From a virus: DNA of 37,954 nucleotides. Position 1 is the first letter of the stretch, and every line of letters begins with the position of its first letter. The position numbers and the translations under genes are program-made. Below, piece after piece: positions 16,606-23,926 of this stretch. The stretch is taken from positions 1-37,954 of the IMG/VR virus record IMGVR_UViG_3300047478_000221. One strand, written 5' to 3'. The notes beneath the pieces are model-generated. The model searched no databases. It was not told the origin of the DNA and was given only the letters and a program-made list of their open reading frames with translations.

Positions 16606-17468
16606 TGAGTCAATATTCACCTAGTCGAGGCTCTATAACTGGGGATCTAACATTCCTAACAGCTAATAGCTCAGTAAACGCTACTACCAGTTTAACTTTC
16701 AAGCTTGGAGGGACTGATATCGTTAGGATTAACAGTTCTGGTTTTAGTATATTAGGAGGTAATTTACTCTATAATAATGCTAATTTTAGCTTGCTAGCTA
16801 GCACTTCTGACGCATCAGACTCTCAAGGGGCTTGGTTATGTGGTGGTGGTGCTAATACTACATCTAGAGGAGCTGTAATTTTACTAGCTGGGAATGAAAG
16901 AAGTGGTTCTAACGGACTCCTTACGTTAAGCGCAGGAGATGCTTCCTCTGCTTATGTAGGTATTACCGCTCCTGCTGCTACTGCCCCAACTATTAGGTTC
17001 ACACTGACTGCTACTGAGCAGTGGAGGATGAATCAGAACTATTTTACAGGATATGATTCAGCGAGTAGCAATATCGCACGAGTTAATGATACTGGAGAAA
17101 TGTATATTTCGGGTGGTTCTGGAGCAGGAGCACCCGCAACTGGAGCTTATGCATTATTTAAGGGGGCAACAGCAGGAGTTAGCCCAGGACTGGTTGTTTT
17201 TGCATCGGGTAGTAATTCAGGAGCATATTGTCAATATGAAGCATGGCACGCATCGGGAACTCATCGTTTTAGAATCGGAGGTACTGAGCAATTAAGATTA
17301 GAAACTGGTTTTGTATTTAGCAATATGGTAGCAGGGAATGAATCTACAGGAGCAGGTACTGCCTTATTAGGAACAAACTGTCCAGCCGTTACAGTGTCAG
17401 CCCCGTTTAAGTGGCTTAAAATTAAGACTCAAGACGGTTCAACAGCATATATTCCAGTTTGGAAATAA
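16605..17468 (+). CDS. Second tail fibre protein
   Basis: This 287-residue, Ser/Gly/Thr/Ala-rich protein has repeating short strands and turns (FLTANSSVNATTSLTFKLGG, DIVRINSSGFSILGG, GTHRFRIGGTEQLRLETG), the look of a phage fibre shaft. The C-terminal segment VSAPFKWLKIKTQDGSTAYI is a frequent ending of fibre proteins in which the last strand closes the trimer. No intramolecular chaperone domain is evident. It is probably receptor-binding, with sugar or protein specificity unknown. Confidence 0.7.
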   Translation: MSQYSPSRGSITGDLTFLTANSSVNATTSLTFKLGGTDIVRINSSGFSILGGNLLYNNANFSLLASTSDASDSQGAWLCGGGANTTSRGAVILLAGNERSGSNGLLTLSAGDASSAYVGITAPAATAPTIRFTLTATEQWRMNQNYFTGYDSASSNIARVNDTGEMYISGGSGAGAPATGAYALFKGATAGVSPGLVVFASGSNSGAYCQYEAWHASGTHRFRIGGTEQLRLETGFVFSNMVAGNESTGAGTALLGTNCPAVTVSAPFKWLKIKTQDGSTAYIPVWK

Positions 17469-17485
17469 TTTTATAGGAGATATTT

Positions 17486-17719
17486 ATGGCAAAAATAAAA
17501 GCAATTAACTTTAAAAACCCAGCAAAGAGCGATTTAGTAATAGAAGCTTTTAGCTCTATGTATGGATATTTAAAAGTAGAAGATGGGGTAGAGCTACCAG
17601 ATGATGAATTTCTAGAAAAGTGCGTTAGGAAATTTGTTAATGACGTAGTTAAAGCTCATAAAAGAGACTTAAAGGAAAAACAAGACAAGCAAGAAATTGA
17701 AAGCGAAGAGGTATTTTAA
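17486..17719 (+). CDS. Small charged protein, unknown
   Basis: This 77-residue protein has a TAGGAGA ribosome site. It is mostly helical, with an acidic middle (VEDGVELPDDEFLEKCVRKF) and a Lys/Glu-rich C-terminus. No motif is recognised. It is translationally coupled to the next gene by a TAATG overlap. Confidence 0.5.
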   Translation: MAKIKAINFKNPAKSDLVIEAFSSMYGYLKVEDGVELPDDEFLEKCVRKFVNDVVKAHKRDLKEKQDKQEIESEEVF

Positions 17720-17919
17720 TGATTAGGAAAGAGATAATTAGCGACCTAGGTCAAGCTGTAAAGTATTTATCAGATTACCCAGCAGTAAAAGGCAGTGAGG
17801 CTTTTATTTGGGGGCAAATGCTTAATGCCTTATCAACAATAACTAAGGAGCTTGAGGAGTATAATAAGAACGAAGAGTCCTTGGCAGACGAATTATTAAA
17901 CGACGTAGAGGGGAAATGA
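17719..17919 (+). CDS. Small helical protein, unknown
   Basis: This 66-residue, mainly helical protein starts at TAATG. Its stop overlaps the ATG of the receiver-domain gene (ATGA), so it may be made in step with that protein. No motif is visible. Confidence 0.5.
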   Translation: MIRKEIISDLGQAVKYLSDYPAVKGSEAFIWGQMLNALSTITKELEEYNKNEESLADELLNDVEGK

Positions 17920-18335
17920 GGATTCTTGCTATTGAAGATAATAAAACAGACCGCATGGTGCTCGAAAAAGCTATTAAACAAGCTAATGAGCAGGGTAAGT
18001 TTGATTCAATAGCAACTATCGAGTTTGCTACCAACATGCATGATGCTTTAGAGCTTTTAGCATCAAGAGAATATGACATAATTGTAACAGATTTAAGACT
18101 CCCTGACTCAGAAGGACTTAGAACTATAGAGATACTAAGAGCTAATACAAAAAAGCCTTTAATCATAATATCTGGCAGTTACTTAAAAGATGTTATGAAA
18201 AAAGCATTAGATGGTGGAGTAAGTAGGTATATAATGAAAGGTCAGTCTTGGACTGTAGACATAGCAAATACTATTAAAAAAGCATTAAGAGAGGAGTATT
18301 TAGTTTGTAACATTAAAAGGCTAGCGCATGAATGA
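17916..18335 (+). CDS. Stand-alone response-regulator receiver domain (CheY-like)
   Basis: This 139-residue protein is a complete receiver (REC) domain with no output domain. The acidic pocket (Glu7, Asp8 in ILAIEDNKTDR), phospho-acceptor Asp59 (IIVTDLRLPDSEG), switch Ser86 (IIISGS) and conserved Lys108 (RYIMKGQS) are all present. All the residues needed for phosphotransfer from a histidine kinase or acetyl phosphate are therefore kept. After about residue 118 there is only a short helix. It sits between fibre and lysis genes, has a GAGGGGAA ribosome site and overlaps both neighbours. No kinase gene is in the window, so it may act on or divert a host two-component or chemotaxis pathway (inference). 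Confidence 0.88.
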   Translation: MRILAIEDNKTDRMVLEKAIKQANEQGKFDSIATIEFATNMHDALELLASREYDIIVTDLRLPDSEGLRTIEILRANTKKPLIIISGSYLKDVMKKALDGGVSRYIMKGQSWTVDIANTIKKALREEYLVCNIKRLAHE

Positions 18336-18519
18336 TGACAGCGAACTTTTAAAACTTGTCAAAGAGCTAATGCAAGGATTTAGAACAGACATAGCAGAGT
18401 TACAGATTAAAGTAGCTGAGATGCAGGGTAATAAGGACAATTCAGGACTATTAAAAATAATAGCAGCTTTACTAGCAATGCTTGGGGCTTTAATTGGCAT
18501 AAAAGAGGTTGGTAAATAA
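18328..18519 (+). CDS. XhlA-like small membrane protein (lysis region)
   Basis: This 63-residue protein has an N-terminal amphipathic or coiled-coil helix (about 1-38). One C-terminal membrane segment follows (about 41-59, LLKIIAALLAMLGALIGIKE). This design matches the XhlA/haemolysin family of phage lysis accessory proteins. It lies immediately before the lysozyme and overlaps the receiver gene by 8 bases. It probably sits in the inner membrane and supports holin action. Confidence 0.6.
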   Translation: MNDDSELLKLVKELMQGFRTDIAELQIKVAEMQGNKDNSGLLKIIAALLAMLGALIGIKEVGK

Positions 18520-18528
18520 GAGATTGTC

Positions 18529-18972
18529 ATGACTAAATTAAAGGACATCCTAATAAAAGAAGAGGGGGACAGGCAGGAAGTGTATAAAGATCACTTAGGC
18601 AATTGGACTATTGGAATTGGTCACTTAATAGGAACAGACTTACACAAAATGACCTTGCCTAAGAAAGTAACTGACTTGCTTTTTAAATTAGATTTACAAG
18701 AGTGTATTAGAGCTAGAAATAGGATTTTTGGACGACTAGAAGTATTAACCTGGAGTAAACCAAGAAGAATTGCTGTAACATGTATGATTTTTCAACTTGG
18801 AGAGACTAATTTTAGAGGCTTCCATACCACTATTAAGCATATAAAGTTAAAAGAATGGGAGAAAGCAAGCCAATCAGCTAGTGAGTCTCTTTGGGCAAGG
18901 CAAGTCCCCTTAAGGGCTAAGAGAGTTTGTTATATGCTAAAAACTGGAGAGTACGATAAATTTTATTTATGA
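18529..18972 (+). CDS. Endolysin, T4-type lysozyme (GH24)
   Basis: This 147-residue muramidase cleaves the glycan strands of peptidoglycan. The catalytic triad of T4 lysozyme aligns well: Glu12 (KEEGDR), Asp21 (VYKDHLG) and Thr27 (WTIGIGH). The GIGH turn follows the triad. The C-terminal helical lobe is slightly shorter than in T4. No signal-arrest-release or Sec signal is visible at the N-terminus, so export should depend on a holin (71-residue candidate at 19497). The gene lies in a lysis cassette with an XhlA-like protein and a lipoprotein. Confidence 0.92.
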   Translation: MTKLKDILIKEEGDRQEVYKDHLGNWTIGIGHLIGTDLHKMTLPKKVTDLLFKLDLQECIRARNRIFGRLEVLTWSKPRRIAVTCMIFQLGETNFRGFHTTIKHIKLKEWEKASQSASESLWARQVPLRAKRVCYMLKTGEYDKFYL

Positions 18973-18987
18973 AGGTATATATAAACT

Positions 18988-19488
18988 ATGAAACTATCAA
19001 GTATATTGTTAAAAATCATCGTAATTGGATTAATCATGTTAGGTATTGGATGCGGAATTGGAGACGGAAACGGTAATCCAGACCCAGAGCCTACCCCTAG
19101 TATTAACCCTACTCCACAGCCAAGCCTAACGCCTGAAAATCCATTAGTAGGTACTACTCAATATTTTGGAGAAAATGGTAATCTTTGGAAGCCAGTATCA
19201 GATACTACTGGGAACATGGTTATTGTCTTAGACCCAAAATGGGTTAAACTATTTACATATGGATGTAAAGTTAAGCTTAAGAATGGCAAAAAAGATACCT
19301 TATTTTGCAATGAGCAATTTAAGTGCTATGGGAACCCATATCAAGGCAAAGACAGAATGCATTTAAGGGGTAACTTTAAATGTAGTGAATATGATAAGAT
19401 TGAAGTCTTTTGTGAAGAAGAAAAACAGACAGTTCTTTTTTCTGTAAAACCAAAAGATTTAAATAAGGTTTGTAATCGTTTTGGATAG
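18988..19488 (+). CDS. Cys-rich lipoprotein of the lysis cassette
   Basis: This 166-residue protein has a signal peptide with a membrane stretch (IIVIGLIMLGIG) and a lipobox ending at Cys22. A Pro/Thr/Asn-rich linker follows (about 29-55), then a globular domain with six Cys residues that could form three disulfides in the periplasm. It is too large and structured for a typical outer spanin. A cell-surface role such as superinfection exclusion, or a spanin-like role, is possible; neither is proven. It lies between lysozyme and holin. The ribosome site (GAAGG) is rather far from the ATG. Confidence 0.65.
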   Translation: MKLSSILLKIIVIGLIMLGIGCGIGDGNGNPDPEPTPSINPTPQPSLTPENPLVGTTQYFGENGNLWKPVSDTTGNMVIVLDPKWVKLFTYGCKVKLKNGKKDTLFCNEQFKCYGNPYQGKDRMHLRGNFKCSEYDKIEVFCEEEKQTVLFSVKPKDLNKVCNRFG

Positions 19489-19496
19489 GAGAGATT

Positions 19497-19712
19497 ATGT
19501 TTGATTGGTTAAAAAAGATAGTAGTAAATAAATATGCAGCTTCATTAATACGTCATGGACTAGGTATGCTTTCAGGTTACCTAGTTGCTATTGGAGTAAG
19601 TGAAGATGTGGCATCAGGGCTAACTTCTCAGTTAATAGATATTACAATTAATAGCTTACCTGGTGTAATAGCTCTTGTTTGGTCATTTTTTGAGAAAAAG
19701 AAAAAGTCTTAA
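19497..19712 (+). CDS. Holin
   Basis: This 71-residue protein has two hydrophobic segments (about 13-35 and 48-65) and ends in a Lys-rich tail. The features (ASLIRHGLGMLSGYLVAIG, then ALVWSFFEKKKK) match the Pam3_gp28-type phage holins. It should form lesions in the inner membrane that release the lysozyme at a set time. It has a good GGAGA ribosome site and is the last gene of the late operon, just before the terminator. Confidence 0.8.
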   Translation: MFDWLKKIVVNKYAASLIRHGLGMLSGYLVAIGVSEDVASGLTSQLIDITINSLPGVIALVWSFFEKKKKS

Positions 19713-19741
19713 CGGATAGTTTCTTTCCTTAATAAATAAAC

Positions 19742-20233
19742 TTAGTTTTCCCTAGTTAGCTTGTCCCTAACTAGGTTTTTTAAAGCATCCTCTCTAATAT
19801 GCTTACTATATTTATTCATTACATATTCAAATATTTCAGGCTTTTTTAGTAAATGAGTTAAAGCCCCTTCTTGTACTCTACAATAAATAGCATGAGCACA
19901 ATCACCCTCAATCATATGCTCTAAGTGCCAAAGGATATTATAAGGGTTTTCTTGGCTTGTATTAAATATATAATCAAGTGCTGTTAAAAAATTAGCTTCT
20001 GTTTTATTTAGTCTTTTATTCCATGTCTTATACCCTTTAAATTTCAATGGATCGTCTGCTTCTAGTATAAGGAAAAGAGGTATGGTCAAAGGGTCTTTCC
20101 ATTTTTTATTATAATGAGGTATATCAGATATTGCCCTTAATATAACCTGTACATACAACCTAGCTTCTCCGCTCAAATGCTCTAAGTCATTTAATAGATT
20201 TCCACCTCTAACTTTTTTACTTTTTCCTTCCAT
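19742..20233 (-). CDS. Unknown protein, last gene of the early operon
   Basis: This 163-residue, mainly helical protein has Trp- and Tyr-rich parts (YKTWNKRLNKTEANFLTALD; ENPYNILWHLEHMIEGD). Its final codons overlap the late-operon terminator at 19751-19781. It overlaps the DUF1064 gene by 17 bases. No known family was recognised. Confidence 0.6.
   Translation of the reverse strand: MEGKSKKVRGGNLLNDLEHLSGEARLYVQVILRAISDIPHYNKKWKDPLTIPLFLILEADDPLKFKGYKTWNKRLNKTEANFLTALDYIFNTSQENPYNILWHLEHMIEGDCAHAIYCRVQEGALTHLLKKPEIFEYVMNKYSKHIREDALKNLVRDKLTREN
19751..19781 (+). terminator. Terminator of the late operon
   Basis: CCTAGTTAG (19751-19759) and CTAACTAGG (19767-19775) form a perfect 9-bp stem with a 7-base loop, followed by six T. 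It ends rightward transcription. It lies inside the 3' end of the converging minus-strand gene, so those bases serve both as terminator and as code. There is no matching T tract for the leftward direction. Confidence 0.88.
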
Positions 20234-20576
20234 ACCGATGAGCCTTATCTAAATCCTTAGCCGATGTTTTTAAAAACTTATATTGTGGGTATAAGATCTG
20301 AAACAACTTGACCTTTAACTTAGAAAGAGCAGTAAATACTCCCTTAAAATCCTCTACTATTTCATTACCTTCAAATGTATATTGGAAATCTGCTCTATAA
20401 ACACAAACTTTAACTCCATTTACGACTAAGTCAAATTTAGGCTGTAATTGCAAGTTTGATATAATTCCTAGTTTTTGCAAGTTCTTTAAGTCTACATATC
20501 TATAGCCTTCTCCCATAGAGTCAAAGGTAATATTATCATAGACTATTTTTACTGCTCCAAATTTAGTTCTGCCCAT
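20217..20576 (-). CDS. DUF1064-family nuclease-like protein
   Basis: This 119-residue protein fits the DUF1064 family of phage restriction-fold (RecB/resolvase-like) proteins. It has ITFDSMGEGYRYVDL (about 17-31) with the Glu of the N-terminal helix, then LQLQPKF, then YRADFQYTFEGNEIVEDFKG (about 59-78). The Asp of ADFQY, the Glu of IVED and the Lys of DFKG form the expected D-(D/E)xK active site. By family knowledge it may act as an endonuclease or Holliday-junction resolvase during phage recombination or before packaging. It starts with the TAATG-type junctions usual in this operon. Confidence 0.82.
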   Translation of the reverse strand: MGRTKFGAVKIVYDNITFDSMGEGYRYVDLKNLQKLGIISNLQLQPKFDLVVNGVKVCVYRADFQYTFEGNEIVEDFKGVFTALSKLKVKLFQILYPQYKFLKTSAKDLDKAHRYGRKK

Positions 20577-20770
20577 TAACCTGCCTTAGTATAAAAATCT
20601 TCAAAAGCTTGAACATGCTCTGGATATATAGTTCTAAGTTTTTCTGTCTGGTCTAAATTAGCCTTTGCTAATAAATCAAATAAAACATCATCGAAAGTCT
20701 TATAACCAAGCCCTTTTTTATCCCTCCATGCATTAAAAGCTTGTTCTGGGGTAAATTCCCTTTTCATCAT
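20576..20770 (-). CDS. Small unknown protein
   Basis: This 64-residue acidic, aromatic-rich protein (FTPEQAFNAWRDKKGLGYKT) is tightly coupled to both neighbours. Start and stop overlaps of 1-4 bases suggest translational coupling. No motif is recognised. Confidence 0.5.
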   Translation of the reverse strand: MMKREFTPEQAFNAWRDKKGLGYKTFDDVLFDLLAKANLDQTEKLRTIYPEHVQAFEDFYTKAG

Positions 20771-21000
20771 ACATGCTTTCTAGTAAAGAACTCTTTCGCC
20801 TTATCAGTTAGCCTATAGACACCCCATCCTTCATCTGTAAGATAACCAGCTTTGACAGCTTGTTTAACCTTTCTATAAATAGCCCCTTTTGAATATTTTT
20901 CGGTTAAATCAATATCCTTAATAGATCTTTCTATTAGCTCATAAAAAGTAGGTTCTTTTCTTTTATTAAGCTTAGCTTTCACATAATCAACTGAGTTCAT
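20767..21000 (-). CDS. Small winged-helix-like protein
   Basis: This 77-residue protein has a helical part ending in IYRKVKQAVKAGYLTDEGWG, followed by a YRLTDKAKEFF segment. This helix-turn-wing arrangement is typical of small winged-helix DNA-binding proteins. A regulatory role is inferred. Its ATG overlaps the stop of the metalloprotease gene (TAATG). Confidence 0.55.
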   Translation of the reverse strand: MNSVDYVKAKLNKRKEPTFYELIERSIKDIDLTEKYSKGAIYRKVKQAVKAGYLTDEGWGVYRLTDKAKEFFTRKHV

Positions 21001-21770
21001 TATTCACTTACTCCAAAAACTTCACCAATAGTCTTATCTTGACTTCTAAGTCCAAATTTCTGTTTGCATAACTTTGGACGTCTAGATTTATTACATTGCT
21101 TATTTTGAACGTAGGCACGTCTAGACATACACTGATTAATCTCTGCTAATGTCCTTAGGGTCGGTGGAATATTTAAAACATCCACGTCTTTTATATCTGC
21201 TGACATAAAATTAAGACTCTCAAAGTCATTATGTGATGCGCCATGCCAATGACCTAATTCATGTGCTGTAACACTAGCAAATCTAGTCTTTAATCTTTCA
21301 GCAAAAACATCGGTTGCATATATAACTGAGTAGTTATCAGGGTTATAAATACCGCATAAATGACTTCTTCCAGCATTATATCTTAACCCGTTACCAGTTA
21401 AGTATTTATCGTAAACTAAGAAAAACTCAGGCTTTCTAGCATTTATTTTAACTTTACCCACTAATTGACCTAGTAGTCTAAATCTATAGTCATTAATCCA
21501 AAACTCTGATGTCGTCATAAACTTATTAGGTTCTGGGTCTGCTATTACATCAACTCCTGATAGATACAACTCCCTACCTAGCTGAGTTTTAAAAAAGTAT
21601 TGCGCTTTTTCAAATGCCATTAACGCATCATCTTGGCTAATGCACTTTACGCCATCAGCACATTTTATCAGCACAATCCTTGCGTAAGTTGCGCTAATAT
21701 TCTGTGCGGAGCTATCTCCAGAGCCACCACATGCAAAAATGAACATAATTGTCAATAATAGTTTTTTCAT
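21000..21770 (-). CDS. Secreted metzincin metalloprotease lipoprotein
   Basis: This 256-residue protein has a signal peptide and lipobox (IFAC, Cys14), so it should be lipid-anchored outside the inner membrane. The active site HELGHWHGASH (HExxHxxGxxH, about 168-178) gives three zinc His ligands and the catalytic Glu. A Met-turn-like LNFMSADI follows about 12 residues later, as in metzincins. The C-terminal 50 residues are Cys- and Arg-rich. No propeptide cysteine switch is obvious. A membrane-anchored protease in an early phage operon is unusual. It might process surface proteins, block superinfection or help damage the envelope; these roles are inferred. Confidence 0.82.
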   Translation of the reverse strand: MKKLLLTIMFIFACGGSGDSSAQNISATYARIVLIKCADGVKCISQDDALMAFEKAQYFFKTQLGRELYLSGVDVIADPEPNKFMTTSEFWINDYRFRLLGQLVGKVKINARKPEFFLVYDKYLTGNGLRYNAGRSHLCGIYNPDNYSVIYATDVFAERLKTRFASVTAHELGHWHGASHNDFESLNFMSADIKDVDVLNIPPTLRTLAEINQCMSRRAYVQNKQCNKSRRPKLCKQKFGLRSQDKTIGEVFGVSE

Positions 21771-21973
21771 ATATTCTCCTTAGTTAAAAATCTCTTTTTC
21801 TTTGGTTCGTTATCAATTAAACGAATACACTCTAAAACAAACATAGTAGTTAAATCTATTTGCATGTCTTTCATTAATTTAAAACATCTAGCTCTAGTAC
21901 CCCAGCTTGTCTTGTAAAAACTATCTATATGTGGCTCTACACTAACTTCAAAAATCTCCTTATGCCAGCTCAT
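21767..21973 (-). CDS. Small unknown protein
   Basis: This 68-residue protein contains SFYKTSWGTRARCFKLMKDM and a basic end. It overlaps the upstream gene by 14 bases and the protease gene by 4. No family was recognised. Confidence 0.5.
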   Translation of the reverse strand: MSWHKEIFEVSVEPHIDSFYKTSWGTRARCFKLMKDMQIDLTTMFVLECIRLIDNEPKKKRFLTKENI

Positions 21974-22280
21974 TAATTTCTCCCTTTATAACATGCTCTC
22001 TATACTTCTTAGAATATACACGTCTTTCTTCATACTTAGTACCCCTTAATTCAGGATATTTAGCTTGGAGTAATTGACGTCTGCGTCTGATAGACTCAGG
22101 ACTAGATACTTCTGAACTCATAACTCTAAGTAAGAAATCAAGTCCTGTTATGTAGAATGAGTCTGATGTCTCAGAAGCCCAAACCTTCGCAATTAGCTCC
22201 ATGTCGTCATCTTTGCAAGTCTCATCCATCTCTAATAATGTTCTGATTAACTCCAATAGCTCATTTTTCTTTTTCTTCAT
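21960..22280 (-). CDS. Conserved small phage protein with SPESIRRRRQLLQ motif
   Basis: This 106-residue protein has a charged N-terminal helix. Its end is of the form 'SPESIRRRRQLLQAKYPELRG', split over residues about 58-78, followed by Arg/Tyr-rich sequence. Short early phage proteins of unknown function often end like this. A helical DNA- or protein-binding role is plausible. It starts at an ATGA overlap with the gene at 22277. Confidence 0.6.
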   Translation of the reverse strand: MKKKKNELLELIRTLLEMDETCKDDDMELIAKVWASETSDSFYITGLDFLLRVMSSEVSSPESIRRRRQLLQAKYPELRGTKYEERRVYSKKYREHVIKGEINELA

Positions 22281-22519
22281 AATAACGCCTCGTCAATCGC
22301 ATAATAAACTTTATAAGCCGATGGAACATCAAAGAATTGAAAGACCTCTGATTGCCCATGCTTATATCTAATACTCACGGTAGCCTTAATGCACTCTCTT
22401 TGGGGAGTCTGAGCGAGTCTGATCGTATGGATAGCACTAATTAAAATCTTAATTTCTCCATTATCTTGAGATATATGCAACCATTTTTTATTTTTCTTAG
22501 ATTCGGCTTTGATTATCAT
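22277..22519 (-). CDS. Small beta-rich unknown protein
   Basis: This 80-residue protein is mostly strands (WLHISQDNGEIKILISAIHT, KATVSIRYKHGQSEVFQF). The start is supported by GAGAGGG six bases upstream. It overlaps the previous gene by 23 bases. No motif was recognised. Confidence 0.5.
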   Translation of the reverse strand: MIIKAESKKNKKWLHISQDNGEIKILISAIHTIRLAQTPQRECIKATVSIRYKHGQSEVFQFFDVPSAYKVYYAIDEALL

Positions 22520-22709
22520 CCTTCACCCTCTCCAAAATCTCTTTAATCTCTAAAAGTTTAACTGCTGGATCGTCTCGTCGTTCGATGATTGCAAGAATCT
22601 GAGCAATAATAGATAGTTTATAATAAGACGTAATATCGCCTGAAATATCGCCTAAACACCCTGTGCCATCGTTGTGTGCTAGCTCGTTATAATAGTCTTT
22701 GTCGCTCAT
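22497..22709 (-). CDS. Small unknown protein
   Basis: The ATG at 22709, which overlaps the upstream stop as ATGA, is preferred to an ATG 24 bases earlier. It gives 70 residues. The sequence is acidic then helical (YKLSIIAQILAIIERRDDPA). No family was recognised. Confidence 0.5.
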   Translation of the reverse strand: MSDKDYYNELAHNDGTGCLGDISGDITSYYKLSIIAQILAIIERRDDPAVKLLEIKEILERVKDDNQSRI

Positions 22710-22900
22710 TCCACCCCCAAATCTTTTAAGCATTGCTCTACTACTTCACGATTACCCCTAAAGCACTTGGGTATATATCCAAGTAAATTGTCATAATTAG
22801 ATTTAATATCTTTCAACCCCTTAACAGCAATTTCTAGCTTGCGCTTTGTTTCTGCTAGATCGTCGTCGTTGTTTGGTTGTAATATTGGTAATATAATCAT
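22706..22900 (-). CDS. Small helical unknown protein
   Basis: This 64-residue protein has a coiled-coil-like middle (LAETKRKLEIAVKGLKDIKS) and a Cys-containing end. It is coupled by short overlaps to both neighbours. Function is unknown. Confidence 0.45.
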   Translation of the reverse strand: MIILPILQPNNDDDLAETKRKLEIAVKGLKDIKSNYDNLLGYIPKCFRGNREVVEQCLKDLGVE

Positions 22901-23118
22901 AATAAAGCCTTTTTAAGCTTGGAAGCCATATTAATTGCCTCATCTTCACTATCTAGCGTAATAATAGCCTTTACCTGTTGTTTTAAAATTAAAGAAATTA
23001 TATTATCTTTTCTTTCTATTAATATTAGTTCGTTTGAATTATAAAGATTATCATTAATGCTAATAAAATAATTTTTATATAATATTTTTTTGAGTATTGT
23101 CTTTAATCTATTTATCAC
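22897..23118 (-). CDS. Small unknown protein
   Basis: This 73-residue, very AT-rich gene encodes an Ile/Leu/Asn/Lys-rich beta-alpha protein (LILKQQVKAIITLDSEDEAI). It overlaps both neighbours by 4 bases. No motif was recognised. Confidence 0.45.
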   Translation of the reverse strand: MINRLKTILKKILYKNYFISINDNLYNSNELILIERKDNIISLILKQQVKAIITLDSEDEAINMASKLKKALL

Positions 23119-23315
23119 CTTATCCCCACCCTATAACCAAAAATAAAGCCAAAAATTAATCCAACAACCGCATAAAAAATAACTACTGCAATCATTTCTT
23201 TTTCTGCTCTTAAATAACCCCTGTTAAAGCCATAATTCCAAGTTTCAAGTATAGTGCACTCTCTTAGAATTGCTAAATCTTGTTCTGTTAGTTTGGTTTC
23301 ATCCATCACTCGCAC
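23115..23315 (-). CDS. Small single-span membrane protein
   Basis: This 66-residue protein has a polar N-terminal half and one C-terminal membrane segment with glycine spacing (VVIFYAVVGLIFGFIFGYRVG). It probably resides in the inner membrane. Its early expression suggests a host-envelope role, but none can be assigned. Confidence 0.5.
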   Translation of the reverse strand: MRVMDETKLTEQDLAILRECTILETWNYGFNRGYLRAEKEMIAVVIFYAVVGLIFGFIFGYRVGIR

Positions 23316-23321
23316 TCCTTT

Positions 23322-23552
23322 TTAATAATCAATACTACCAGTATATTTAAGTTCTATAGCTTTCCTTACTCCATTACCATGATGTAATAACTTCGAAAGC
23401 TGCCCTTGAAACGTCTTACTTCTTGACCTTTTGCAGTTCTCTTTTAGACTTATTAAGATTAAGCTCAATAGAGTTTCTGCTGGCGTTTCTTCTGCAACTC
23501 TTAAGCAATACTCCCAATTTGTTTCAGTTTCTCTTTTCTGTATTTCGTTCAT
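23322..23552 (-). CDS. Small unknown protein
   Basis: This 76-residue protein includes ETNWEYCLRVAEETPAETLL and a basic stretch. A Leu-rich helix is likely. It is coupled by a 4-base overlap to the gene at 23549. No family was recognised. Confidence 0.45.
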   Translation of the reverse strand: MNEIQKRETETNWEYCLRVAEETPAETLLSLILISLKENCKRSRSKTFQGQLSKLLHHGNGVRKAIELKYTGSIDY

Positions 23553-23926
23553 TTCTCCCCCTCTCTGTTAATTAAAGTATTACACATCTCAATTAAGTCA
23601 ATTAAATCGGGATGGCTATCACATACTCGTTCTTCTTCTCTTGATCGCCTTGCCCATACCCCTAGTTTTATATACCCAGAACCGCTAGGTATTATGGTCA
23701 CCCTAATACAGTGCTTGTGAGCTAATAAAACTAATTTTGTTAAATGATCGCAATCGAAAGTTGAAAATACATTACATGTTCTATAACTGATACCAGTATT
23801 TAAAACTTTAACTCTCGAAGATCTTATACGATGAAAGCCATTAAATAGGTATGATAAAAACTGCATACACTTCCATTGATCGTCGCTCATCCATTTAAGC
23901 CTGTTATGTTTTTCGTGATCGTGCAT
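23549..23926 (-). CDS. Conserved phage protein, unknown function
   Basis: This 125-residue protein has an N-terminal RLKWMSDDQWKCMQFLSYLFNG. The core has FSTFDCDHLTKLVLLAHKHC, followed by a short beta region and a HPDLIDLIEMC end. Proteins with this 'F(D)..LT.LV.LAH..C(I/V)R' core occur in many phages of unrelated hosts without known function. The basic segment (WARRSREEER) might contact nucleic acid. Confidence 0.6.
   Translation of the reverse strand: MHDHEKHNRLKWMSDDQWKCMQFLSYLFNGFHRIRSSRVKVLNTGISYRTCNVFSTFDCDHLTKLVLLAHKHCIRVTIIPSGSGYIKLGVWARRSREEERVCDSHPDLIDLIEMCNTLINREGEK

Noticed and set aside
17843-18166. 107-residue minus-strand ORF
   Set aside because: It is the complement of the receiver-domain gene, has no ribosome site and no motif.
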